From the NCBI RefSeq assembly GCF_000526215.1, contig NZ_JAFQ01000004.1:6510001-6574000 (forward strand): a DNA stretch of 64,000 nt, read 5' to 3'. A program made the position numbers and the translations under genes. Each line of letters starts with the position of its first letter. Position 1 is the first letter of the stretch. Below are positions 52,439 to 62,092 of the stretch, one piece after another. The notes beneath the pieces are model-generated. The model saw only the letters and a program-made list of their open reading frames with translations, had not been told where the DNA came from and made no database searches. Source of the DNA: Nocardia sp. BMG51109 (GTDB taxonomy: Bacteria; Actinomycetota; Actinomycetes; Mycobacteriales; Mycobacteriaceae).

Positions 52439-53320
52439 ATGCGAACCGAGGGAGACACCTGGGACATCGTCAGCAGCGTCGGCGCGACCGCGCTGGGCGT
52501 GGCGTCGTTCCGAGCGATAGAGACCGAGCTGCCCGACGCCATGATCCGCGACCACTGCGCGCGGCTGTTCGTCCAGTCCGCCGGCGATCCGCAGTTCGTC
52601 GACATCATCGACAACCCACCGGAGATCGGCTCGCTCCCGCGGGTGATCGGCCTGCGCACGCGGTTCTTCGACGAGTTCTTCGACCTCGCCGCGGCCGCCG
52701 GGATCCGGCAGGCGGTGATCGTCGCCGCCGGCCTGGACGCACGGTCCTACCGCCTGGACTGGCCGGTCGGCACCACGGTGTTCGAGATCGACCAGCCCAA
52801 GGTGCTCGAGTTCAAGCAGCGCGTGCTCGCCGAGCACGAGGTCGAGCCCACCGCCGGACTGCGTTCGGTGGCCGTCGATCTGCGCGACGACTGGCCGGCC
52901 GCGCTCGCCGGCGCGGGCTTCGATCCGGACCTGCCGACCGCCTGGTCGGCCGAGGGTCTGCTGCCGTACCTGCCCGGTCCGGCGCAGGTCGCGCTGTTCG
53001 AGCGGATCGACACCCTGTCGGCGCCCGGCAGCCGGTTCTCGGTCGAGGGCTTCCCCATCGCCCCGCCGGATATCGCGCGGTTCCAGGACATCATCCGCAA
53101 CCAGTTCGACCGCAACCCGTTCGGCGACATCGACGTCACCGAGTTGTTCTACGACGACGAGCGTCCCGACCCCACCCGCTGGCTGACCGACCGCGGCTGG
53201 TCGGTGGACGGGTACAGCGTCGTCGACCTCGCCGGTCGTTACGACCAGGCGATCCCGGAACTGCCGGGCGATGTCGCCGATATGTCCGAGTCGCGCGCCT
53301 ACCTCTCCGCGCGGAAGTAG
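52439..53320 (+). CDS. SAM-dependent methyltransferase, TIGR00027/LCMT-like
   Basis: Class I methyltransferase of 293 aa in the leucine-carboxyl-methyltransferase-like group expanded in mycobacteria and nocardiae. VIVAAGLDARSYRLDWPVGT is the SAM-binding loop, TTVFEIDQPKVLEFK carries the acidic end of strand 2, and AWSAEGLLPYLPG is diagnostic. The methyl acceptor is unknown. ATG 52439 follows GGAAGGG. Confidence 0.9.
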   Translation: MRTEGDTWDIVSSVGATALGVASFRAIETELPDAMIRDHCARLFVQSAGDPQFVDIIDNPPEIGSLPRVIGLRTRFFDEFFDLAAAAGIRQAVIVAAGLDARSYRLDWPVGTTVFEIDQPKVLEFKQRVLAEHEVEPTAGLRSVAVDLRDDWPAALAGAGFDPDLPTAWSAEGLLPYLPGPAQVALFERIDTLSAPGSRFSVEGFPIAPPDIARFQDIIRNQFDRNPFGDIDVTELFYDDERPDPTRWLTDRGWSVDGYSVVDLAGRYDQAIPELPGDVADMSESRAYLSARK

Positions 53321-53358
53321 CCGGAGCCGCCCGGCGGGACGGCGGCGACCTGCCGGGC

Positions 53359-53378
53359 AAGGGGACCTTTGCCCCTGT
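53359..53378. promoter_or_regulatory. Candidate DevR/DosR box upstream of the PPOX gene
   Basis: AAGGGGACCTTTGCCCCTGT keeps the GGGAC and TTnGnCCC core of the DosR consensus and is itself near-palindromic. It lies 74 bp before the GTG at 53452. PPOX-fold proteins are members of the mycobacterial DosR regulon, which supports the reading. Confidence 0.55.
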
Positions 53379-53451
53379 TCTCGGCCGTACGGACGTGATG
53401 TGATGCTTCGGTAAACTCCCCTTCCGGGGCCGAACGAAAGAGAGCCGGGCC

Positions 53452-53895
53452 GTGCCTCTGTCCGAATTCGGCGGCAACGGCAACTCCCGCCGCCTGGTGC
53501 CGATGGACTCCGATGAGGCGATGCGGTTGCTCGCCACCAGCACCTTCGGCCGCGTGGTGTACACCCAGGACGCGCTGCCCGCCATCCGTGCCGTCAACCA
53601 CCTCGTCGACGACGGCACCGTCGTCGTGCGCACCCGGTTGTCGTCGCGGCTCACCTCGGTCGTGCGCGAGGATCCGGACGTGGTGGTCGCCTACGAGGTC
53701 GACGAGATCGATCCGGCGCTGCACGTGGGCTGGTCGGTGGTGGTGACGGGCCTGGCCCGCACCGTCACCGATCCCGGCCGGGTCGCCCACTACGAACAGC
53801 TGCTGCCGCCCTGGGTGGACAAGACCATGGACACGGTGCTCCGGATCGAGCCGACCCTCGTCCGGGGGCTGCGGCTCGTCGAGAACCACGAGTAG
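53452..53895 (+). CDS. Pyridoxamine 5'-phosphate oxidase-related (PPOX) flavin-binding protein
   Basis: Split-barrel flavin- or F420-binding protein of 147 aa. LVPMDSDEAMRLLATSTFGR, LPAIRAVNHLVDDGTVVVRT and WSVVVTGLARTVTD follow the family used in dormancy-linked genes of mycobacteria. Substrate and exact cofactor are unknown. The GTG follows a purine-rich GAAAGAGAG stretch, and a DevR-type box lies 74 bp upstream, so induction by low oxygen or NO is predicted. Confidence 0.87.
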   Translation: MPLSEFGGNGNSRRLVPMDSDEAMRLLATSTFGRVVYTQDALPAIRAVNHLVDDGTVVVRTRLSSRLTSVVREDPDVVVAYEVDEIDPALHVGWSVVVTGLARTVTDPGRVAHYEQLLPPWVDKTMDTVLRIEPTLVRGLRLVENHE

Positions 53896-53997
53896 CCGGT
53901 CGGCCGCGCGCCCGGCCCGTCCGGATCGCGGCGATCGACGTGGTCGACGAGACCGACAGCCGGTGCGACCACGGGCGGCTTGGCACAGGCCGTGCAT

Positions 53998-54375
53998 CTA
54001 CTCCTCGGCCTCGCGGCGCCGCTCGGACTCGACCTGACGTTGCAGTTCCTGCCGTTTCGCCTCGCGCCGTTGCTGTTCGGCTCGATCGCGCAGGCGGCGC
54101 AGGAACTCCTCGTCGGACTCCGGATCCCGTGCCGCGTAACGCCCCGGACGGTCGTATTCCGGGTAGGCCGCCGTGGCTCGCGGCAGCGCCGGCGAGGACG
54201 GCGGGCGGCCCAGTAGCAACCACAGCAGCGCCCCGACGGTCGGCACCAGCAGCACGATCATCAGCCACGCGCCCTTCGGCAGCTGCCTGATCTCCCCTTC
54301 GGGCGCCATGATCACATCGATCAGGCAGTACACCCACAGCACGAGCGAAACCACGCCCACGACGGCATATGGCAT
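53998..54375 (-). CDS. PLDc_N-domain membrane protein
   Basis: A 125-aa membrane protein. Two hydrophobic segments (MPYAVVGVVSLVLWVYCLID and AWLMIVLLVPTVGALLWLLL) with IRQLPKGAWL between them fit the phospholipase D-nuclease N-terminal domain found alone in many actinobacteria. The tail is a charged Arg/Glu-rich coiled coil (EEFLRRLRDRAEQQRREAKR). Function unknown. ATG 54375 starts the first membrane segment. Confidence 0.82.
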   Translation of the reverse strand: MPYAVVGVVSLVLWVYCLIDVIMAPEGEIRQLPKGAWLMIVLLVPTVGALLWLLLGRPPSSPALPRATAAYPEYDRPGRYAARDPESDEEFLRRLRDRAEQQRREAKRQELQRQVESERRREAEE

Positions 54376-54660
54376 CGGATCAGTTCTCCTCCCCACCCCG
54401 GATCCGGCCATTCTGTAACCCGAGCCCCGAATCCGCAAGCCCCCCAGAAGATTTGTCACGCCCCACACCGTCACACCTCCGGCGCCGCGCGGTACGGCAG
54501 GATTCCGGGCAGCGGCGTATCCGGCGTGGCCGGTGACCGGTCACAGGACTTCCGCCGAACCCGCCGCCGGGCTGGAGACAACGAGTCACACAGTGTCGCA
54601 ATGTATTACGGACCAGGTAGCGGCTTCGCGGAAACGTGGGCACCGGGTACCGGGTGGGCA

Positions 54661-54666
54661 TAGAAT
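54661..54666 (+). promoter_or_regulatory. -10 element TAGAAT of a leaderless promoter
   Basis: TAGAAT ends 6 bp before ATG 54673 (7 bp with the competing GTG at 54670 inside the spacer), and there is no ribosome site. Confidence 0.5.
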
Positions 54667-54672
54667 CGGGTG

Positions 54673-55155
54673 ATGGGTCGGGATGGGTGGGAGTCGCCGG
54701 AAGATCAGGCAATTCGTCGGAAGAATCGGATACGGCTGGCGATCGTCGCACCCGTGGCGATACTGATCGTGGTGGTCGCCGTCGTGGCATATATGCGGAA
54801 TCCGGAGGAGGGCGGTTCCTCCGCACCGCCCGTCCCGGCCGCCTTCCTCGGTGAATGGCGGGGCGTCGCCGACAACGGCCGCGGCACCGTCGACGTCGTC
54901 CTGGCGATCGGCGGCGAGAATGCCGAGCAGGCCGTTACCTCGTCGCAGACCGATACGGCCTCCGGCGCCCGCTGCGATCGATCCGAACAGGTGGTCGCCG
55001 CCACCGAGACGGAGTTGACCTTGTCCGCCCGGTCCACGGGCGCCGCGGGTTGTGAAGACGCACAGTCGACGGTTCAGCTGCACAGCGACGGATCGCTCGC
55101 CTACCGCAGCAGCGCGTCGGGCGGGTCGGTCACCGGCACGCTGCACAGAAGTTAG
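54673..55155 (+). CDS. Membrane-anchored hypothetical protein
   Basis: A 160-aa protein with a short cytoplasmic lead, one membrane anchor (LAIVAPVAILIVVVAVVAYM, about 23-42), a Gly/Ser/Pro linker and an extracellular domain (FLGEWRGVADNGRGTVDVVL; two Cys likely paired; Thr/Ser-rich strands). The domain resembles small beta-barrel lipoprotein-like modules but is not assigned to a family. Start ATG 54673 or GTG 54670. Confidence 0.65.
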   Translation: MGRDGWESPEDQAIRRKNRIRLAIVAPVAILIVVVAVVAYMRNPEEGGSSAPPVPAAFLGEWRGVADNGRGTVDVVLAIGGENAEQAVTSSQTDTASGARCDRSEQVVAATETELTLSARSTGAAGCEDAQSTVQLHSDGSLAYRSSASGGSVTGTLHRS

Positions 55156-55251
55156 CCGGCGACCACAGAAGCCGGCCGGCGACACGGTCGTGCCCGGCCG
55201 GATGTCGCCGGCGAGCAGCAGGCCGGCGCTTCGTACCCGCTGGTGCAATAG

Positions 55252-57081
<1,830 letters not shown>

Positions 57082-57218
57082 CCGGTTCGCACGCAAACCG
57101 CCTGCCCGGTCCGCCGGGACGTGACCTCGTGCCGCGCCGTGACTTTCGGCTCTGTCCATCGGCCCGAAGTTCGCGTGGGATCGAGGCACCCGGGATCGAC
57201 GAGCGAGGAGGTCTTGCC

Positions 57219-57374
57219 GTGACACAGGATCCGGTTCTGGTGGCCTACGGTTCGACACGCGGCGGAACCAAGACCCGCGCCGGCGACTTCCGCAACGCCG
57301 AGCGCGTCGCCGTCTGGGCGGCCGATATCGCCACTCGGCTCACCTGTCAGACGAGACCGACGCGAAAGGACTGA
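57219..57374 (+). pseudogene. Flavodoxin gene with a large in-frame internal deletion
   Basis: A strong GAGGAG site and GTG open a 51-aa frame whose first part VTQDPVLVAYGSTRGGT is the FMN-phosphate loop of a flavodoxin-5/HemG-like domain and whose last part AGDFRNAERVAVWAADIATRL is its C-terminal helix (GDFRDW...WA..IA in relatives). About 110 middle residues are missing without a frame change. The product cannot bind FMN. It follows devS by 137 bp and is joined by a small membrane protein gene. Confidence 0.7.
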
Positions 57375-57379
57375 CAGCC

Positions 57380-57694
57380 GTGGACGCCCTCGTGCTCGTC
57401 GTCGCGGTCGTCGCCGTCTTCGCCGTGTGGCGGACGGTGGCGTCGTGGCTCACCCGCCGCCGCACGCGGCGCGCCGACCTGCGCCGTGCCAGCATGTCGC
57501 GGCACCCCTCCGCCACCGATCGGCCGGTCGCGGTCGTCGCCGACCGGCCGGACCCGGCCCGGCCGACCCTCGACACCGAGAACGTCCTGTTCACCGCGCT
57601 GGTAACCGGCCTCATTTCCCGAGCCGACTATCGAGCCGGGATCACCGACCTGGCCCACCGGTGCGAACCGCATGCCGCGTCCGGCGGCGAGTGA
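57380..57694 (+). CDS. Small single-pass membrane protein
   Basis: A 104-aa protein with an N-terminal membrane segment (MDALVLVVAVVAVFAVWRTV), an Arg-rich cytoplasmic stretch, and a C-terminal ~35-residue piece (TENVLFTALVTGLISRADYR AG-like) reminiscent of short oligomerisation (SHOCT-type) modules. Function unknown. AAAGGA precedes the GTG; the gene begins 6 bp after the flavodoxin remnant, so they share a transcript. Confidence 0.6.
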   Translation: MDALVLVVAVVAVFAVWRTVASWLTRRRTRRADLRRASMSRHPSATDRPVAVVADRPDPARPTLDTENVLFTALVTGLISRADYRAGITDLAHRCEPHAASGGE

Positions 57695-57871
57695 CACCGC
57701 CCGCCCGTCAAGCGGTGGCGATCCGGTGGACCTCGACGGCGATGCCACCGAAACAGCCTGCGCCGCAGCGATCCGTAGTGCGCGGCCCTCGACGAGGCGA
57801 CTCGTACCCGGCGTCGGCCGCCCTGCGGTAGATTCGGCGCAAGAGGCCACCGGTCTGCGAGGGGCGAGGGA

Positions 57872-58504
57872 ATGACCACGATCAGAGATGCCTATGTCGA
57901 GGCGGCGGCGTCGGCCGTGGCGCTGCTTCGCGATCCCGCCGTCGCCGCGGCGTGGGACCGGCCCAGCGTCCTGAAGGAGTTCAGCGTGCGCGGCCTCGCC
58001 GGGCACCTGGGAGCGCAGGTCCTGTTCGTCTCCGGGGTGATGGAGGCCGGGGCGCCGCCCGGGCAACCGCTGCCCGTCGTCGAATTCTTCGCCGGGACCG
58101 GCGCATTCGACGCCGAGGTGGATGCGGAGATCAGCGTGCGCATCCGGGAGGGCAGCGAGGCGCTCGCGGCCGGCGGGCCGAACGCGCTGGCCGAACGCGT
58201 GGCGGCGGTACTGGCCGAGCAGCGTGCCGCGCTGCCGGCCGAACCGGCCGCCCGCCGCGTCTCCTTCGCCGAGATCCCGCTGCTGCTCGACGATTTCCTG
58301 CGCACCCGCATGCTCGAGATCGCCGTGCACTCCGACGATCTGGCACTGAGCGCCGACGTCCCGACGCCACCGCTCCCACCGCACGTCTTCGAACCGGTCC
58401 TCGACCTCCTGTCCCGGCTGGCCGTGGTCCGGCACGGTCCGACGGCCGTCCTGCGCGCACTGAGCCGGGCCGAGCGCGCACCCTCGACCATCGCCGGCAT
58501 CTGA
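57872..58504 (+). CDS. Maleylpyruvate isomerase-like (DinB/MDMPI N-terminal) protein
   Basis: A 210-aa protein with the four-helix DinB-like fold of mycothiol-dependent maleylpyruvate isomerases: SVRGLAGHLGAQVLFVSGVM holds the first metal His and LLLDDFLRTRMLEIAVHSDD the second His and acidic ligand. Such enzymes use mycothiol as cofactor, which this genome can make (mshC). The true reaction is unknown. GTG/ATG 57872 follows GGGGCGAGGG. Confidence 0.82.
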   Translation: MTTIRDAYVEAAASAVALLRDPAVAAAWDRPSVLKEFSVRGLAGHLGAQVLFVSGVMEAGAPPGQPLPVVEFFAGTGAFDAEVDAEISVRIREGSEALAAGGPNALAERVAAVLAEQRAALPAEPAARRVSFAEIPLLLDDFLRTRMLEIAVHSDDLALSADVPTPPLPPHVFEPVLDLLSRLAVVRHGPTAVLRALSRAERAPSTIAGI

Positions 58505-58661
58505 ACAGCTCACGCATCCCATGACGCCACCGGCGTCCCGAGCGTCGGCAGACGGCGAAGCGTCAACGGGCCGACCGTTGTTCGCCGACATGCCAATCCT
58601 GGTGCGGGGGTGCGCGAGAGCACGAATTCTGGTGTGATGGTGGCGGGGAGGGAGAGCCATC

Positions 58662-59258
58662 ATGATCGGGGACGCACGCACGCGTCGCACCGTCGTCGGC
58701 GTCGCCGTCGCTGTCGGAAGCCTGCTCGTGGCGATGACGTCGACCGGATGCGAAACCACATCCGGGACGGCCCGGCCCGCGCCACCGCCGACGGTCGCGG
58801 GCCCGGAGACACCGCTGCCGCCGACTCCCCCGTGGACACTGCCCCAGCTCGTCGGGCACCAGTGCGTCGTGCTCGGGCCGGACGAGCTGGCGCGGTTCGG
58901 TTTCCGGAGCCCGGACGAGCCGGGACGATACAACTCCTACTGCCGCTGGCAGACTCCGAGCGATGCGCCCGTCCAGATCGCCTCGTACTTCGCCCCCGAC
59001 CCCTGGCACAAATACACCGCGCTCCGCGACGAACACAGCGCCGAGGAGCGCTTCCGCACGCTCACCATCGCGCAGCGACCCGCATTCCTGATCGACGAAC
59101 ACCGGGACGGCGGCTATCGCAACTGCAGGATCTGGGTGTCGGTCCCCTCCGGCGGGGCGATCCAGTTCGAATACGCGCTGCGCGACGGCGATCCCGCGGC
59201 GGACGTCTGCGCGGCCGCCGTCGACGTGGTCACCGCGATCACCGTGAAGGTCCGATGA
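58662..59258 (+). CDS. DUF3558-family lipoprotein
   Basis: Exported lipoprotein of 198 aa: signal peptide ending STGC (Cys30), a Pro/Thr linker, then a DUF3558 domain with PWTLPQLVGHQCVVLGPDEL, NSYCRWQTP and a conserved second Cys pair near the end (GYRNCRIWVSV, DVCAAAVDVV). Function unknown; the family is common in mycolic-acid bacteria. ATG has GGGAGG upstream. Confidence 0.85.
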   Translation: MIGDARTRRTVVGVAVAVGSLLVAMTSTGCETTSGTARPAPPPTVAGPETPLPPTPPWTLPQLVGHQCVVLGPDELARFGFRSPDEPGRYNSYCRWQTPSDAPVQIASYFAPDPWHKYTALRDEHSAEERFRTLTIAQRPAFLIDEHRDGGYRNCRIWVSVPSGGAIQFEYALRDGDPAADVCAAAVDVVTAITVKVR

Positions 59259-59324
59259 GCACCGCGAGATGGCAACCGGCAGCCAAGGTTTCGATCCGAG
59301 CACAATGTCAGCGAGGAGCCCGGA

Positions 59325-60149
59325 ATGAACGCCCCCGACTACAACCCCCGTGAAATAGACGCCAGCCGCCCGTCGGCCGCGCGGATGTACCACTACTACC
59401 TGTCCGGCGAGGCCGTCTTCGAGGTCGACAAGATCTTCGGCGAGCACCTGTTCCAGGTGTTCCCGTATGCCGACGTGTGGGCCCACCACAACCGGACGTT
59501 CCTGCGCCGCGCCGTGAAATTCATGGTGGCGCAGGGCATCCGGCAGTTCCTCGACATCGGTTCGGGCCTGCCCACCGTCGGCAACACCCATGAGGTCGCC
59601 CGCGCCGAGGCACCCGAGAGCCGAGTAGTGTACGTGGACAACGACCTGGAGGCGGTCCATCGCGCCGACGAGCTGCTACGCGCGCAACGGGCCATGGACG
59701 ACACGGCGGTCATCGAGGCCGACCTGCGCCACCCCGACCTGATTCTCGACCACCCCGACACCCGCCGGCTGATCGACTTCGACCGGCCGCTGGGCCTGCT
59801 GATCATCAGCGTGTGGCCGTTCATCCCCGACGCCGACCGCCCGCGGGAGCTGATGGCCCGGTTACGCGATCGACTACCGTCCGGCAGCTACGTGGCCATG
59901 AGCCACGCCTCGATGTCCGAGGTCGGCGACGAGCTGAAGGAACTCGCCACCGAGATCTCCGCCATGTACGCCGAGACCTCCGATCCCCTCACGATGCGCG
60001 ACCGCGACGACGTCGCCGCGCTGTTCGACGGCCTGCGGCTCGTCGAGCCCGGCCTCGCCTACGCCTCCGACTGGCGCACCGACGAACCGGTGGATCCCGA
60101 CGACCAGTCGCGGGCAGGCAATCTCGCGGCGGTCGGATACAAGCCCTGA
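59325..60149 (+). CDS. SAM-dependent methyltransferase, DUF574 family
   Basis: A 274-aa S-adenosyl methyltransferase-like protein of the DUF574 family, abundant in streptomycetes and nocardiae. IDASRPSAARMYHYYLSGE at the start, FLDIGSGLPTVGNTHEVA (SAM loop) and RVVYVDNDLEAVHRADELL are diagnostic. Acceptor unknown. ATG 59325 follows GAGGAG. It precedes the encapsulin locus by 0.5 kb and is not obviously part of it. Confidence 0.9.
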   Translation: MNAPDYNPREIDASRPSAARMYHYYLSGEAVFEVDKIFGEHLFQVFPYADVWAHHNRTFLRRAVKFMVAQGIRQFLDIGSGLPTVGNTHEVARAEAPESRVVYVDNDLEAVHRADELLRAQRAMDDTAVIEADLRHPDLILDHPDTRRLIDFDRPLGLLIISVWPFIPDADRPRELMARLRDRLPSGSYVAMSHASMSEVGDELKELATEISAMYAETSDPLTMRDRDDVAALFDGLRLVEPGLAYASDWRTDEPVDPDDQSRAGNLAAVGYKP

Positions 60150-60658
60150 CCCGATCAGGTCGCCCAGTGCGTGGCCGAGACCGTGCTCGGCCTGGAGCGC
60201 TACAACTCCCTCTATCCGGCGGTGTTCCGCGGCCACCAGCAGACCTGGGACGACAACCCGACCCTGATCTCCGATGGCGTCGCCGTGACGGTGCTCGAAC
60301 CCACACGGGCGCAGATGGTGCCGGGGCTGCTGTCGGCCCGGAGAGCCGGCGAGCACAGCCCTCCCGGACCAGCATATGCGGGGCTACGGCAACGGCCGCT
60401 CGACGAATCAACGCCCGGCCCTCGACGCTCGCGCGCCGCTGGTCAGGGCGAAACACGTGGGTGGTCAACGGAACTGGTGGTAGTTGGGCGCGTACCGGAT
60501 CGTTCGATTCCGGCCCCTCGTCGTCCGCCTCGCCCTATCATGGTGATCGGCAAGTTCTTTGAAGCAACCGTCGGGAAAACCGTTGGCAATACCGGTCGGT
60601 TGGGTTGCCCGTTGATTTGTGACACTCCCCTTGCACGTAGTCGATTGGTGGTCGCGTC
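60150..60658 (+). other. Spacer upstream of the encapsulin gene with a gene remnant
   Basis: From GTG 60171 about 60 codons read like real protein (VAETVLGLERYNSLYPAVFR, DDNPTLISDGVAVTVLEPT) before the frame becomes Arg/Pro-rich; no family is recognised, so it is probably a truncated gene. The remaining ~300 bp are AT-richer and must contain the promoter for the shell gene, but no clear -35/-10 pair or operator was found. Confidence 0.4.
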
Positions 60659-62092
60659 ATGCCCGAAATCCGAACGCAACCGAACCCGGTGTCCCACGGG
60701 CACAACGGTTCCGGACAGCTCAGCCTCAGCACCACAGCTGCCCGCAAGTTGTCGTCGACGACCAAATCCGTGCCGCAGATGCAAGGCATCACGCCCCGCT
60801 GGCTGCTCGAACTTCTGCCGTGGGTCGAGGCGCGAGGTGGCGCGTACCGGGTCAACCGCCGGCTGAACTACACGCTGGGCGACGGACGGCTGGACTTCCT
60901 CGCGACAGGCGGCCGGGTGCAGGTCATCCCGGCCGAGTTGACCGAGCTCCCGCTGTTGCGGCATTTCGGCGACATCGACGTACTGGAGGCGCTGGCCGAC
61001 AGGTTCGTGCAACACGAATACGACCCGGGGGCGGTCCTGGCCGCGGCCGACAGCCAGGCCGATCAACTCGTCCTGCTCGTGCACGGACGTCTCGCCAAAC
61101 TTCGCGAAGGCAAATACGGAGACGAGTCGACCCTGGAAATCATCGCCGACGGCGACTATTTCGGCGCCGAGGCACTGATCGGCACCGACGACACGTGGGG
61201 CTATTCGGTCAAGGCCACCACGGCATGCACGGTCATGGCGTTGCCGAAGACGGCCTTCCAGGAGGTGCTCGACCAATCCGAGGCGCTGCGCGGCCACCTC
61301 GACCAGCACCGGAAAACCGCGGGCAAAGCCCAGAACCTCCACGGCGAGGCGGACGTAGAAATCATTTCCGGTCATCGCGGTGAGCCGCCCCTGTCCGGCA
61401 CTTTCGCCGACTACGAACTCGCGCCCCGCGAACTCGAGCTGAGCATCGCCCAGACCATCCTGCGGGTGCACACGCGCGTCCAGGACCTCTACAACGAGCC
61501 GGTCGACCAGCTCGAGCAACAGCTCCGGTTGACCATCGAGGCAGTGCGCGAGCGCCAGGAATACGAGCTGGTCAACAACAAGGACTTCGGCCTGCTCCAC
61601 AACGCGGACTTCAGCCAGCGCCTCTACACCCGCAGCGGCCCACCCACCCCGCACGATATGGACCAGTTGCTCAACAAGGTCTGGAAGAACCCGGCCTTCA
61701 TCCTCGCGCACCCGGAGGCCATCGCCGCGTTCCGCGACGAGTGCAGCCGGCAGGGCATCGTCCCGGAGACCGTGCACGTCCCCGGCGGTCGGCTCTCCGC
61801 ATGGCGCGGGGTGCCCATGTACCCCTGCTGGAAGATCCCGATCAGCGAACACGGCACCACCTCGATCATGGTGATGCGGACCGGCGAAACCGATCGGGGC
61901 GTCATCGGTCTGCGTAAGACCGGCCTGATCGACGAGTACGAGCCGGGTCTGAGCGTGCGTTTCATGAGCATCGACGAGCGGGCGATCGTCAACTATCTGA
62001 TCACCTGCTACTACTCGTTGGCCGTCCTGGTGCCCGACGCGCTGGCCGTGCTGGAGAACGTTCAGCTCGGGAGCACCGATGATCGCGGCTGA
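60659..62092 (+). CDS. Family 2B encapsulin shell protein with cyclic-nucleotide-binding-like domain
   Basis: Subunit of a protein nanocompartment, 477 aa. The N-terminal arm ([48 protein letters not shown]) and the C-terminal HK97-type body ([58 protein letters not shown]) are characteristic of family 2 shells. An inserted CNBD (about 100-210; [29 protein letters not shown]) marks family 2B. The phosphate-binding cassette lacks the usual Pro-Arg, so cAMP binding is uncertain. ATG 60659 has only a weak ribosome site. The gene overlaps the fused cargo enzyme gene by 14 bp. Confidence 0.93.
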   Translation: MPEIRTQPNPVSHGHNGSGQLSLSTTAARKLSSTTKSVPQMQGITPRWLLELLPWVEARGGAYRVNRRLNYTLGDGRLDFLATGGRVQVIPAELTELPLLRHFGDIDVLEALADRFVQHEYDPGAVLAAADSQADQLVLLVHGRLAKLREGKYGDESTLEIIADGDYFGAEALIGTDDTWGYSVKATTACTVMALPKTAFQEVLDQSEALRGHLDQHRKTAGKAQNLHGEADVEIISGHRGEPPLSGTFADYELAPRELELSIAQTILRVHTRVQDLYNEPVDQLEQQLRLTIEAVRERQEYELVNNKDFGLLHNADFSQRLYTRSGPPTPHDMDQLLNKVWKNPAFILAHPEAIAAFRDECSRQGIVPETVHVPGGRLSAWRGVPMYPCWKIPISEHGTTSIMVMRTGETDRGVIGLRKTGLIDEYEPGLSVRFMSIDERAIVNYLITCYYSLAVLVPDALAVLENVQLGSTDDRG

